In this document: positions 36,347-47,875 of the stretch, piece by piece
How the letters are laid out: each line of letters starts with the position of its first letter
Position numbering within the stretch: position 1 is the stretch's first letter
Origin: Amaurobius ferox
Taxonomy: Eukaryota; Arthropoda; Arachnida; Araneae; Amaurobiidae
NCBI GenBank assembly: GCA_951213105.1
Contig: OX578139.1
Coordinates: 71,569,754-71,633,753 of the forward strand
Direction: 5' to 3'
Length of the DNA: 64,000 nucleotides
Program-made: the position numbers and the translations under genes
Notes under the pieces: generated by a model
What the model saw: only the letters and a program-made list of their open reading frames with translations
Told to the model about the DNA's origin: nothing
The model's database searches: none

Positions 36347-36356
<10 letters not shown>
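36006..36356 (+). repeat. Inverted copy of the PLE1 3' UTR
   Basis: Reads on plus as the PLE1 3' UTR from the region of the RT stop codon onward (CATTTGATCATAGCA...). It contains the hairpin motif again (36191-36258) and ends at a (TA)n tract. It can be understood as a plus-strand PLE of the same family truncated at the stop codon. Confidence 0.85.

Positions 36357-36408
<52 letters not shown>
36351..36408. repeat. (TA)n bordering PLE1
   Basis: Pure TA run of about 58 bp, followed by GAGAGAGAGA. Confidence 0.95.
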
Positions 36409-36412
<4 letters not shown>

Positions 36413-37454
36413 GAGAGAGAGAAAGAGAAATACTCATACGCATGAAACAGCATTTTGAAATATCAATTTACACATACTAATGGGTTTCTTCATTAAACCC
36501 CTATAACCTGAGGAATATTATGCATTTTTGATAATATTTTCGTAGTGTTAATAAAATATCAAGTTTGAAAATAATATAGTAATAATCTATTGTAGTCGAC
36601 CATGTCGCGATCAACTTGATCCTCAAGTACAATAAATTACAGAAAAGTTCTAAAGCATCCCTAGCACACAGTTTATTCTAATTTCAACGACCTTCTATTA
36701 CCATATATATTGAAAGCGAAAGTGTCACATATCAGCTCATTTTCCTTCTACTCCCGATGTAATCCCGAGTCTTCTTCTCATAATCCAGAAATATCGAAAC
36801 ATATAAATATTGAAGTATGGTAAACTAATATTCCGGAAGTATTCAACAAACTCTCCGGCCACAAATGCCATTCACTTCAGCTTCACATTCATAACTTCAT
36901 TCCATTTCAACAAACGTTACTTTATTCAAAAGACCTGACATTTAGTAAAATAAGCTACCTGATGTAATGAAATATATGTGCATATTTATTTCGAATGCAT
37001 ATTTAATTTTAACATAGCAAATGCAATATATAGAGCAGTTTTCTTAGAGCAGTTAGAGCAAATTAAAGTTCTACGTTGCGTATGATATCGGTTGCGTTTG
37101 ACGTTGAGTATAACGAAGCTAACTTATTTACAACAATGGATAATTAATTAGTTCTGCATTGCATAGAACATCAGATGCTGAAACGAAGCTAGATATTGGG
37201 CTCATTTTTAATTTATTTACAACAATAGATATTACAATACTTCCTTTTGTGTTGTGGCTAAGCAAATTCTAAGTATCGAATAAACATGAATAAAAATCGC
37301 AAGACTGAGAATGTTGAAACTTTTGTTTAATAAACGTATTGGGATCTGTTTATATCTGCGGATGCACATTCCTTAGTTGTTAGGATTGATTATTTATTTT
37401 TCTGAACCTCTGGTTATGAGTTCTGAAAGCGTTTCTTCTTCTTCATTTTCGATC
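36409..37454. other. AT-rich intergenic DNA, no gene recognised
   Basis: No frame with a domain signature is seen and no repeat is assigned. Short imperfect duplications occur near 37025-37160. Confidence 0.45.
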
Positions 37455-37706
37455 CCGTGCGTCCGACCTACCAGAAGGTTTAAGGTATCTGCTTGGACGA
37501 CCACTCAATTTAGATCGGAACCCAGTGTTGGGGGGGAATCCACAGGAACCCCTACCAACAACCTCTTGGAAGAATTTACGGATCCCCAAAGAAAGTTAAA
37601 GTGATTGTACTCCGCGTGAACACGGCGACAGTTTTGGGTAGAGGCGGGAATTGAACTCGGGTCGTTCGAGTGCAATTCCCGTAACCACTGCGCTGTCGCG
37701 TCCCTG
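37455..37706 (-). mobile_element. tRNA-headed SINE
   Basis: On the minus strand it starts GGGACGCGACAGCGCAGTGG. An A-box-like segment and a B-box-like GAGTTCAATTCCCG show tRNA descent. The body (GCCGTGTTCACGCGGAGTAC, GGTTCCGATCTAAATTGAG, CTTCTGGTAGGTCGGACG) is the same body as the 5S-headed SINE next to it. The neighbouring SINE has inserted at its 5' end. Confidence 0.85.
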
Positions 37707-37707
37707 T

Positions 37708-38100
37708 TTGTTTGTTTTAGACCCAGCCCGTCCGACCCACCAGAGAGGTGCAAGGTAACCATTTGGACGGCCGGGAAGAGCCTTCCAATTTAGACCGGAA
37801 CCGAGTAGGGGAGGCATCCACAGGGCCCGTACCCTCCTTCCCCTACCACCAACCTCTCGGAAAGACTTTCGGACCCACATGTTTAACGTGATCGAACTCC
37901 GCATAAACACGGCGGCATTTGTGACAGCGTACAAATCCAGCGTGCGAACCACCGGGCTACCGCGTCCGAAAAGGGCCAACAGCACGAGAAGTTCCTAGGT
38001 TGTCACCCACTCAAGTACTAACCGCGCCCGATGCTGCTTGACTTCGGTGATTTAACGAGAACCGGTGTTTTCAGCACGGTACGGCCGTTGGCCTGTCTCA
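37708..38100 (-). mobile_element. 5S-tRNA chimeric SINE, full length
   Basis: On the minus strand the order is a 5S rRNA head (38092-37975), a tRNA-like segment (GGACGCGGTAGCCCGGTGGT), the common body (about 37900-37735), and a tail of AACAAACAA. A TCCCTGT target duplication flanks it (37701-37707 and 38101-38107). The copy at 7993-8286 has the same order but is truncated within the 5S part. The fusion therefore moved as a unit. Confidence 0.88.
37975..38092 (-). pseudogene. 5S rRNA-derived SINE head
   Basis: 118 nt align over the full length of arthropod 5S rRNA: GCCAACGGCCGTACC at the start, CACCGGTTCTCG, TCACCGAAGTCAAGCAGCAT (internal promoter box A region), CGCGGTTAGTACTT and GGGTGAC (box C), and CGTGCTGTTGGC at the end. 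Several differences (TTAAATCACC for the expected CCGATCACC; AACCTAGGAACTTCTC before the end) and the SINE context show it is not a working 5S gene. The internal control region is mostly kept and could still drive RNA polymerase III. Confidence 0.85.
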
Positions 38101-38385
38101 TCCCTGTGAAAGAGTTTGGAATTGATACATAGAAGGATAAAATCTTTACAGCTGGCACGTTATATTTGTATAAGCTATCAATCAAAACTCTTTCTTAATG
38201 ATACTGAATTGAAATTATCCTAACTCGCTCGACACATTCTGTGGAAAACAGTATGCAATAAAAGCTCAGCCACCACGTAGCCTTCGTACTTAAAGTCAAA
38301 TTTATTGAGAACGAAATACATGAATAAAGATGAATAAAAATCGTCAGACCGAGAAAGTTGAAACTTTTTTTAAGGTTTTGTTTAA

Positions 38386-39794
<1,409 letters not shown>

Positions 39795-41905
39795 AGCAGC
39801 GATTACCCGGCGTTGCTCGAGATTTACCATGCAAAACTGTGATAAAAATTACACAGGAACATATAAGGCCGTGAATCTTATACATTGTTTTTTCACTGTG
39901 AAAGATGTAAATTCATTACATTATGTCAGACACGCCTGCATAAGAAGGAATAGCTGCATAAGAAATAATAGCTGCATATGAAAAAATAGCTGCATAAGGA
40001 GACATAGCTGTATAAGAAAGAATCTTTCTTATAACATGCTGATAATTAAATAACCATCTTTAACACTTAACAACATACTTGGAAAGTGTTTATGACTTCG
40101 TTCATTCTGTCCGTCCGTTAGCACGATAACTGTCGTAAAATGAATGGAATTTTAGTATGTTGTTCATACGGTCTGCAGGACCTATGGGAATATAAATGAA
40201 TAATATCACCCAATTAGTTTTGGATTGAACCCGGGTTGAAAAAATGAAATAAATTGAACCCTATAGGACCTAATTTTTCAAACATTTTAAGCGAATTTAA
40301 AATTCGCAAATTGTTTCGAAAGTTTTAGGAAATATTCAAATTATCCCATAAAATATATAAAAAAATGTTCAGCAAAATATATTCAGTAGTTTTCATAAAT
40401 AACAATTAAAATAATTATTATACCCTTTATATAAAGAGATCACGTGACCATGATATAAAGAAATCACGTGACTCACTTCAAAATAAAATGTGGCATCCAT
40501 CTTGTGTCGAAATCGTGATTTTTAAAATTATTTTCAATTTATATGTAGTGTCGCATCCGTCCTAAAACCGCTTTATTTTTGCCTAATTTTTGTCCATCTG
40601 TATTTTGAAACAGCACAATTACAATATATTTGAGTTTAAATGATCCACACCATCCATATTGTGTCAAAAGAGTTATTTTTAAAGTTCTTTTTGATTTAAA
40701 TTTAGCGCTGTACCCGTCTTAAAACCGCGTTTTTTTTGCTTAATTTTTGTGCATCTGTATTCTGAAACAACACAATTATATTTGAGTTTAAATGATCATC
40801 AAACTTTGATTATTTCTACAACGAAACCTAATTTTTACTTTTGGAGAATGTAAAGTGATTAGGCTGTAAGATGAATTGTATAAAAAATGCCGAATGTCTT
40901 TAAAGCAAAATTATTTTGTTCAGAAGTCTGCAATATAGATGATATGAATGAAACATTCATTAATTTTGCATAGAGAACATACGATTTAGTGGCAGACTTC
41001 TTCGATGAAGCTTTATGCGTAGAGTTAAATTAATTTGGCGTCCATGGCTTTAAGTTTATAAGTAGAATAAATTATTTTGGTACTGTGATTAATGAAATAA
41101 AAATGATTGAATGAACTATTTACTGCTTTTACACAGAGAACCAGGCAATTTATATTTCGATGAGGTCATTTGAATCAAGTTCGTTTTTTTCGATGAAGTT
41201 TTAAATTTTCAAATATAATTAATTATTGCCGTATTCTGATATATTACCGCTGAATGTATCGCATTTTAGAGTTGTTTAAATAAAACTAAAATTGGAAAGT
41301 GTTTCATAATCAATGCTTTATGAGTGATTGATCTTTCTTGTGATTTCTTAATACTTTTCGTTGTTGAGTAAGGCTGTGAAAAATAAACCATGCTGATAGA
41401 GTTTCGATTTAAATTCATGTTTCAAACCTGCGATTTTCAAAAGTGACTAATATGCTCAACAAACTCCCACAAAACTCAGAGATTTAATTAACTTTCACGT
41501 TTAAACCAATGATTTCCAAACATTTTTGTTGGGAATCATGGAGTTAGAGTGTAGAACTCCTAGGAAAAAGTTTCGTTTTCCATCAATATCTCGACAACTC
41601 CTGGTTTCAGAAACTCGAAACTTAGATTCATTTTATGGAAGACTATTTCAAAGCTACCCATTAAATTCGGTTCAGCCGTTCTCCTGTGATGATGACACAA
41701 ACGAAAGTATTGCTTTTCACTAATATCTCGAGAACCACTGGTCGTAGAAACTCAAAACATAGACTAAATTTTAAGTGGGACTACTTTAAGACTACCCACC
41801 AAATTTTATCAAATTTGGTTCAGCCGTTCGCCCATGATGCTGGATCATACATATATACATGCATACATGCATTCATACTTTTCTTCTATATATATATAGA
41901 TTCTC
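39795..41905 (+). repeat. R3 repeat, apparently full-length
   Basis: Starts ACTAGCAGCGATTACCCGGC then GTTGCTCG and ends CTATATATATATAGATTCTC. The start and end follow the same plan as R2 (ACTAGCAGC...ACCCG; TATATAGAT), and the last 480 bp (41420-41900) is clearly R2-like, with AACTCCTAGGAAAAAGTTTC and TTCAGCCGTTC. The first two thirds differ from R2. It contains GAGATCACGTGAC repeats near 40435-40475 and two similar blocks of AAAACCGC...TTTTTGCCTAATTTTTGT type (40560 and 40725). It is non-coding. Confidence 0.75.
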
Positions 41906-42564
41906 ATCTTTTTCATAAAAATAATAAAAAATATGTCTAAAATGAAAAATTTCAGTATAAGTAAATTTATTACCTACGTTCTCAAGAGTATATTCTAGAT
42001 TATTTTGCCAATTATAAATTTTACTATTTTTCTAAGATGCAGCCTTGTAACTATGCATTTTAGGCGTATAAAATGTTTTTTAGTACCACAAAGCAAATAT
42101 TTAAAAGATATATATTTGAAAAAATGTATAATTAATTATTTACTTTTACTAATCTGTGATATTAAAGTAGATTAATTTAAATTAAAGATTTTAAGAAATA
42201 TTTACAGACTAATTTTTGCACACTGAGTAATTATTTCTTGAAGAAGTGTAAAGTTTGTAAATTTTATATGTAGTGTATGGAATTTCCATTTAAATTCAAT
42301 AAGAAAATAGCGAATAAAAATATATTAGACATTTTGGAAATTCCCTTTTGTGATGCAGTCCACACAGAAACGAAAATTGTTACTGAAAATCTATATAATG
42401 CTGTTAAAAATATATATACAGTAAGGTAAATGAGCAGCAATTTGAATAAGACCAAAAATTGGATTTTTTTTCAGTATTCCACAATTTAAGGTAGCATTTT
42501 AATTGCAACGAAGATATTGTATAGAAAGCACATGCAGGGTCCACTTCCATGATATGAGTTTGTA
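41906..42564. other. AT-rich intergenic DNA, no gene recognised
   Basis: Nothing recognisable. Confidence 0.45.
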
Positions 42565-43685
42565 ATTTCTTCTCAGTAGCTCAGCTGTAGAGCTTCGGCT
42601 GGCCAATCTTTCGAAGATCCAGGGTTCGCTTTTCGGTTGTGGCAGCAAGGTTATACTAACACTGTAGGTCAATGAAAAGATGCAACATGCAAGGCACTAA
42701 CCTTGTAGATTATCGCAAAGATGTCGGAGATCTTAAAGTGACTTAGTACGACTATCACGGATTCAGTGGATTTTGGGATATTGGGCACTGATTTCAAACC
42801 GAGAGGATTACGACCCCTCAGGAAGTTAACCTAGAGGGAAAAATAGCATCAGGAGGCTAACCTGAGGGGAAAGCAGCAGGGGGGAGGGTGGTCAGTCATA
42901 TTATCAGCGGCGCGCTAATATGACATTAAGCCTTTCGGGACGGCGGCATTCCGGAGCTTTCGCGGTCCAAAAGACGACGCGCTTCGCTTCCGAACTGGTC
43001 TAAAAGGACGGCGCATTTTTTGCGCTAAACCTAACTCTCGAAAAAAAATCACTAAAAATCACCTATTCAACACAGAAATCTACTTTTTACAGGAATAAAA
43101 GAAATATTTATGTTCTATTTGATGTATAATTTTCATACAAATATAAATACAAAATACTCGTCAGTTGCTCCCATTCTTTTATCCGAAATAACGAATAATT
43201 TCACTGCCTCTAAAACCCAAACAAAAAAAAATACTCTCTTATATTCCTATGATTCACCAACGAAATCATAACGCTGAAATAAAAATAAAAACCGAAACTC
43301 AATTATAAAATTGTTGATGCTACGAGAATTGCTCTGTTTGTTTATGTTACAAAATGATTTTCACAGCTCTAAATGGAGAAATAATTCATTCGATCCTCTT
43401 CTGCCAAGGTGATGCCTCTGCAAAATGCATTGAAGTTAGTTCCATGGACAAGTAACGCCATCTAGTTCACAAATTAAAACGTTCTGCGTAGTGGCACTTA
43501 TAGGTGCCACTATCCGCTTGCGGTAAAATTTCCTCTGGCCCGAGTGAGTGCCGTTCGTCCTAGAATGCATGTTCGCTTCTGGCACCTGGGCGTGCCATTC
43601 GTCGCGAAAGGTGCGCGCTAATATGACATTAAAGAGTGGAGAATACAAAGTCCCCTTCGGCAATAAGAGCTTTCAATTTCGTCCC
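42565..43685 (+). mobile_element. tRNA-headed SINE family 2, unit 1, interrupted
   Basis: A tRNA-like head (AGTAGCTCAGCTGTAGAGC; B-box region CCAGGGTTCG) is followed by a body with GCAGCAAGGTTATA, TCGGAGATCTTAAAGT and GATTCAGTGGATTTTGGGAT. It is interrupted at 42930-43612 by another element and resumes with AGAGTGGAGAATACAAAGTC up to CAATTTCGTCCC. It has no coding capacity. Confidence 0.8.
42930..43612. mobile_element. 683-bp element with 20-bp target duplication
   Basis: Inserted in the SINE. GCGCGCTAATATGACATTAA stands at 42910-42929 and again at 43613-43632. The related uninterrupted unit (around 43998) has it once. The termini are imperfect inverted repeats: CCTTTCGGGACGGCGGCA at the left, CCTTTCGCGACGAATGGCA as reverse complement at the right. 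The left 200 bp matches 13667-13860. A TTAA ends the duplicated block, but the duplication is far longer than a piggyBac TTAA. No transposase frame is present. The class is unknown. Confidence 0.75.
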
Positions 43686-44093
43686 AGTTGATCAAGGGTA
43701 GAGCATCTGCTGGCCAGTTCGAAGATTCAGGCTTCGATTCCCGGTTGGGGCAGCAAGGTTATAACATTGTAGGTTAGTGCATAGATGCAATCTACAAGGA
43801 ACTAACCTTGTATTTTAGCGCAAAGATATCGGAGATCTTAAAGTCTTAGCACGGATTCAGTGGATTTTGGGATATTGAGAATTGATTTCAAATCCAGAGG
43901 ATTACGACCACGCAGGACACTAACCTGGAGAGGAAAATAGCATCACGAAGCTATCCTGAATTGAAAATATCAGGAGGTGGTCAGTCAAATTATCAGTTGC
44001 ACGCCAATCTGGCATTAGAGAGTGGAGAACACAGAGTCTACTTCGATGATAAGAGCTTGCAATTTCGTCCTAGCAGCTTCAATTTCGTCCCAG
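43686..44093 (+). mobile_element. tRNA-headed SINE family 2, unit 2
   Basis: Head GATCAAGGGTAGAGCATC with the B-box-like GGCTTCGATTCCCGG, then the same body as unit 1 (GGCAGCAAGGTTATAACATT, TCGGAGATCTTAAAGTC, CAGTGGATTTTGGGATATTG) and the end block AGAGTGGAGAACACAGAGTC. It follows unit 1 directly, head to tail. Confidence 0.8.
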
Positions 44094-44175
44094 TTGAGTT
44101 TCTGCTGGCCAGTTCGAAGAACCAGAGTTCGACTCCCGGAAAAGGTAGTAAGGTTCTTTATAACATACTGTATAG
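44094..44175 (+). repeat. tRNA-headed SINE family 2, unit 3, truncated
   Basis: Only the head (TTCTGCTGGCCAGTTCGAAG, AGAGTTCGACTCCCGG) and the GGTAGTAAGGTT start of the body are present. Confidence 0.75.
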
Positions 44176-45131
44176 TAAACAAAGAAAATAGGAGGATGTA
44201 CAGATTAAAAATGAAGTTCGAACTACAATTTGTAGTATGAGGATGTGAGGTCCACAATATATAGAAGGAAAATTAAACATTTATAAATATATTTAAATAG
44301 ATAGAGGCTTGTGGAGAAAAATTATTGGAAATTGAGAGTTTGAATGCCTGCTTAACATGAATCGTCAATACATTCTTTTTTAATTAATGTTTTAACTATT
44401 TCAAAAATGTCTTTAAGTGTAACTAAAATACAGAAATCAAAACATCTTCATTAATCATGAATTAAAAAAATTTAATACGTTTTTAAAACCATTAACAAAT
44501 GGAGTGAAAATTTTCTTATAGCACTGCATTTTTCCAGTTCAAAAAAACCATTCAAAACGCTATCAAGATGTTAAAGCTTAACATCGCAAGCTATTTATTT
44601 TCCATTTTCTATTCAAGTCATATTGTTCGGAACAAAAAGTTTCACCAGTGCTCCGTGAGTTATTTTGCGATATCCTTCACAGTTTTCTCGGTCCATTTCT
44701 TATGTCTTCTTTATTTATTACATTACATTAAAATACAGTCGTTCTCAACGTAACGGTTAATATTTAAAGTATAAAGTACTTTTCCTTTTTGAATCTCAAT
44801 GCATTTTTATGGCCATTTTACTTTGAAAGAAAACCCATAAAACTTACGAGTGTTTCTTTCAGTTTCTCGGTAAGAAAGATCCTACTGAATATTTTGAGTC
44901 TTAATGTAAAATGCAAATTTAAAATCTCAGCATTTTCACTAGTGTTAATCGCTTATTATTTAGCAATAACATTTTAACCTAAGTTTGTTTCAATGAATAG
45001 GCTTTTAATGAAAGTTATACAACATAAAATCATAGAGCTTTTTGTTTCAGAAACTGTTAGAGATCTAAAAGTTCACATTTGATAAAACAAGCTGCAGTAT
45101 AAAATCTAAATTGCCTTCCCTGGGTGTAATT

Positions 45132-45132
<1 letters not shown>
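44176..45132. other. AT-rich intergenic DNA, no gene recognised
   Basis: No recognisable genes or repeats. Confidence 0.45.

Positions 45133-45178
<46 letters not shown>
45133..45178. repeat. (TA)n microsatellite
   Basis: Pure TA run. Confidence 0.95.
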
Positions 45179-45180
<2 letters not shown>

Positions 45181-45478
45181 CAAGCTGCGTAGAACAAAAT
45201 AATTTTTTTACATCTGCTCACTGATCGAAATTTTGAGGGTAAGGAGCATTTCGTTATTCAGGAAGAAAAAATAAAACTTCATTGTGAATCAATCTCGCGA
45301 AGAACAAAAAAAAAATCGAAAGTATAGCCAAATGGAGATAAAATGGATTTTGCGTTGCGTGAATATTTGTGGCCGTTTTCCTCATACGTTTTCAAAACAG
45401 TTCAAAATATTAAAATAACTAAATTAAATCTGCCGTTTCAAAAAATCTCAAGATATTATTTATCAATATATAAAATAG

Positions 45479-45484
<6 letters not shown>
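45179..45484. other. Unassigned spacer
   Basis: AT-rich, nothing recognised. Confidence 0.4.

Positions 45485-45521
<37 letters not shown>
45485..45521. repeat. (TA)n microsatellite
   Basis: Pure TA run. Confidence 0.95.
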
Positions 45522-45522
<1 letters not shown>

Positions 45523-45614
45523 CTATCAAAATACCTTCATCATCAAAACTAATTACTGAAAACATACCCTTCGGCGCCAAGCAGCTCAACCAAGTATATT
45601 TACACAAAGTAATA

Positions 45615-45616
<2 letters not shown>

Positions 45617-45651
<35 letters not shown>
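45617..45651. repeat. (TA)n microsatellite next to a PLE tail
   Basis: Pure TA run directly before a T8 tract and the PLE-type 3' hairpin motif. Confidence 0.95.
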
Positions 45652-45653
<2 letters not shown>

Positions 45654-45905
45654 TTTTCAAAAAGAAAAGAGGTATGTATGGAAACAATACACCAAAAGAT
45701 GGCCGGGGGGAGTTGTGACCCCCTCACCCCGGTTAAGCATGCTTTGCGTCGCGACAACACTCTCGGAGAGCCGGTATATTGCAAAAAAGAATACGAATGT
45801 ATCAAATTGTAAGATGTAAATAGACAACATACACAAACAAATATAAGATATAATTGTCGAGATCCAGCGCTATCGAAATTCATCAACAGTAAATGTTTGA
45901 AATAT
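45652..45905 (-). repeat. PLE tail fragment with the hairpin motif
   Basis: On the minus strand CTCCGAGAGTGTTGTCGCGA, AAAGCATGCTTAACC and a GGGGGTCACAACTCCCCCC hairpin ending GGCC match the plan of the PLE1 and PLE2 3' UTRs. The motif proper is 45701-45775. No RT frame is present, so this is a 5'-truncated copy keeping only its tail. It may represent a fourth family. Confidence 0.55.
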
Positions 45906-46045
45906 ATTTAAAAAGTGTTTGAATAAAGTTTGAAACATGTATATATATATATAAATTAATATTTTAATCCTCTTTTTAGTGCAGCTTTGCGCCTTTTAAG
46001 TGTGATTTCAGATGATTTTGTAATGTTGTATTTCACGGTGTTTTC

Positions 46046-46049
<4 letters not shown>

Positions 46050-46118
<69 letters not shown>
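46050..46118. repeat. (TA)n microsatellite
   Basis: Pure TA run at the edge of the next PLE tail fragment. Confidence 0.95.
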
Positions 46119-46121
<3 letters not shown>

Positions 46122-46127
46122 GAAATT

Positions 46128-46298
46128 TTAAATCGAAAACTGTGCATAAACTATGGTAAGTACATAAAAACCCGTCTCTAGCATTTCTGTTACAAATAAG
46201 TAACTATAGACCAAGACTAAGGATAAAAATAAAAGGTAACTTATCACTACAATGGAAAGAGGATGAGGGGATGATGAGTATACAAAAATCATAATTAA

Positions 46299-46350
<52 letters not shown>

Positions 46351-46620
46351 AAAAGCAAAAACGGCAAAAATGAGAAAAGGCAATAATAAAATGCTCAAGA
46401 TTAAAGATCAAGACATGGAGAACAATCAAATGAAACTACACAAAAAACGGCAGTTAGTTCGAAATTGCATTCTCGCCAGGACAGCCATACAATGCAGGAC
46501 AGCTAATTCGAATTAAAACCGATAGAATAGCCAGTTTCTGACAATGGCTATATTATTTACCTATGAACACCATTGGAACTGATTACTGGCTAGTGGAAGG
46601 ACAAATAATAAAAACCAAGT
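46128..46620 (-). repeat. PLE3-type tail fragment
   Basis: Reverse complement of about 61985-62410. Shared blocks are CCGATAGAATAGCCAGTTTC, ACCAAGACTAAGGATAAA and CTGTGCATAAACTATGGTAA. A (TA)n run (46303-46346) sits within it. It keeps a variant of the hammerhead-like box (sense strand CTGGCGAGAATGCAATTTCG, about 46460-46480). Confidence 0.75.
46302..46347. repeat. (TA)n inside the PLE3-type tail
   Basis: Pure TA run; absent at the matching position of the 62-kb copy. Confidence 0.95.
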
Positions 46621-46689
46621 GATTTATAAACCAGAAATATAAAAAACATAAATATTAACTCACAGGCGCAGCCATACTTTTATATATAA

Positions 46690-46733
<44 letters not shown>

Positions 46734-47875
46734 GAGTTTTCCCAAAATTTGAGACTTTTGAAATGCTTTCAGCTTCAGTTAAAAAAACAAGATGGCAACC
46801 CAAACATTGTGATAGAATATACATTTTTAGGATTGACTTTTATCTCTCACTTTTTAAGACTTTATTTCCCGCATTAAAGAATCTTGTATAGTAAAACTAG
46901 CGATATTTTAATGTTTTCGATTTCTTGAGGGCTTTTTACACACCTTTAGCTTTAATTTGAAGCTGTTCAATAATTAAATTGTGAGATAATCTCTCTCTTA
47001 AAGAGGGTATTTAGTATTTGTTCCGTCTACGAAAATCTATAGAACAAAACTATCGACATTTTTCAAGTTGCAGCTCTTCTTCTGTCTTTGAAACGTCTTT
47101 AGAATCGGTAAAATAAAAAAGTGAAAGTTGAGATCGCAGGGCATAAATTAAGAAAGAAGATATGTTTTTAAAACGGCATCGATTTTTCGCGAATTTTTAG
47201 AGTTTTTTTGCAAATGCTTAAAACTCATTTGAATTTTTCAAATTTTCGAATATTTTAAATTTTTGCACTTTTAACTACGATGCTCTTTAACTACAAAGCA
47301 TCTTTAACTACGCAAACTTTGCATATTTAACTGCGAAGTCCAGTTATTGGTTTCGGAAGTCTAGGCGACATGCAAATAGCAAATAATGTTTTCACCTGCT
47401 GATAGCAGGGTTGGGTGGGGCAGAATTTTTAGCCCGTGAGATTTTGAGGTAGCAGCCCTAGTTAAGTGATGATGGGGGGATGGGGTCAATAAAGTTTAGA
47501 AAACGAATGTGAAAAACCCTAATTATCTAGTGAAAGTTTCACATATTTTCTGTATAAATGAATGGGGATGTCGACAAATTTTTGTTCAGATTGGTTCCTG
47601 TTTCCATTTTATTTGTTTGTATTGAAAGAAAGCGCTTCGGTTGTTCAAAAGTGACATATTTCAAATTGTCTAGCCCCATCAATTTTCTAATCAGATCTAA
47701 AAAATTATTCGAACCTCAATTCTCCCCCTTCTGTAAGAGTTGTCGAATAGTACATGTATTTTTGCTGTTTCCTTACACACATCTGTGGTGTCTCAAATTT
47801 TTGTGGTCCTAATAGCTTCCACTATATATTGTGACTTTAAATTTAACATGTCGTTGTTTTGTGGTACATTTTGGT
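46621..47875. other. AT-rich DNA with a (TA)n tract
   Basis: A TA run lies at 46699-46730. From 46740 to 47870 no gene is recognised. A frame of 84 codons (47558-47812, plus) has no known motif. Confidence 0.45.

Larger units (their letters stand above)
31962..36356 (-). mobile_element. Penelope-like retroelement PLE1, Naiad-type
   Basis: A minus-strand retroelement with, in order, a Cys-rich GIY-YIG endonuclease (34699-35172 and the start of the next frame), a linker, and a Penelope-type reverse transcriptase (34724 down to 32398). An endonuclease placed before the RT is the permuted layout described for Naiad elements; classical Penelope has it after. The 3' UTR (about 32397-32054) is repeated in inverted orientation upstream (36006-36356). 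The bordering 50-bp segment next to the left (TA)n (31962-32010) is repeated directly at 35945-36005. Two frameshifts inactivate this copy. TA tracts border both sides. Confidence 0.88.

Noticed and set aside
37975..38092. A functional 5S rRNA gene
   Set aside because: It is the head of a SINE with target duplication, has several changes at normally conserved positions, and a truncated equivalent exists at 8258-8286.
42571..42650. A functional tRNA gene
   Set aside because: The A- and B-box-like parts are embedded in a repeated SINE head, the cloverleaf cannot be completed, and near-identical heads recur in tandem.
42920..43640. piggyBac insertion at TTAA with CCC-type ends
   Set aside because: TTAA is present on both sides, but the flanking duplication is 20 bp and the right terminus lies before it, not next to the TTAA.
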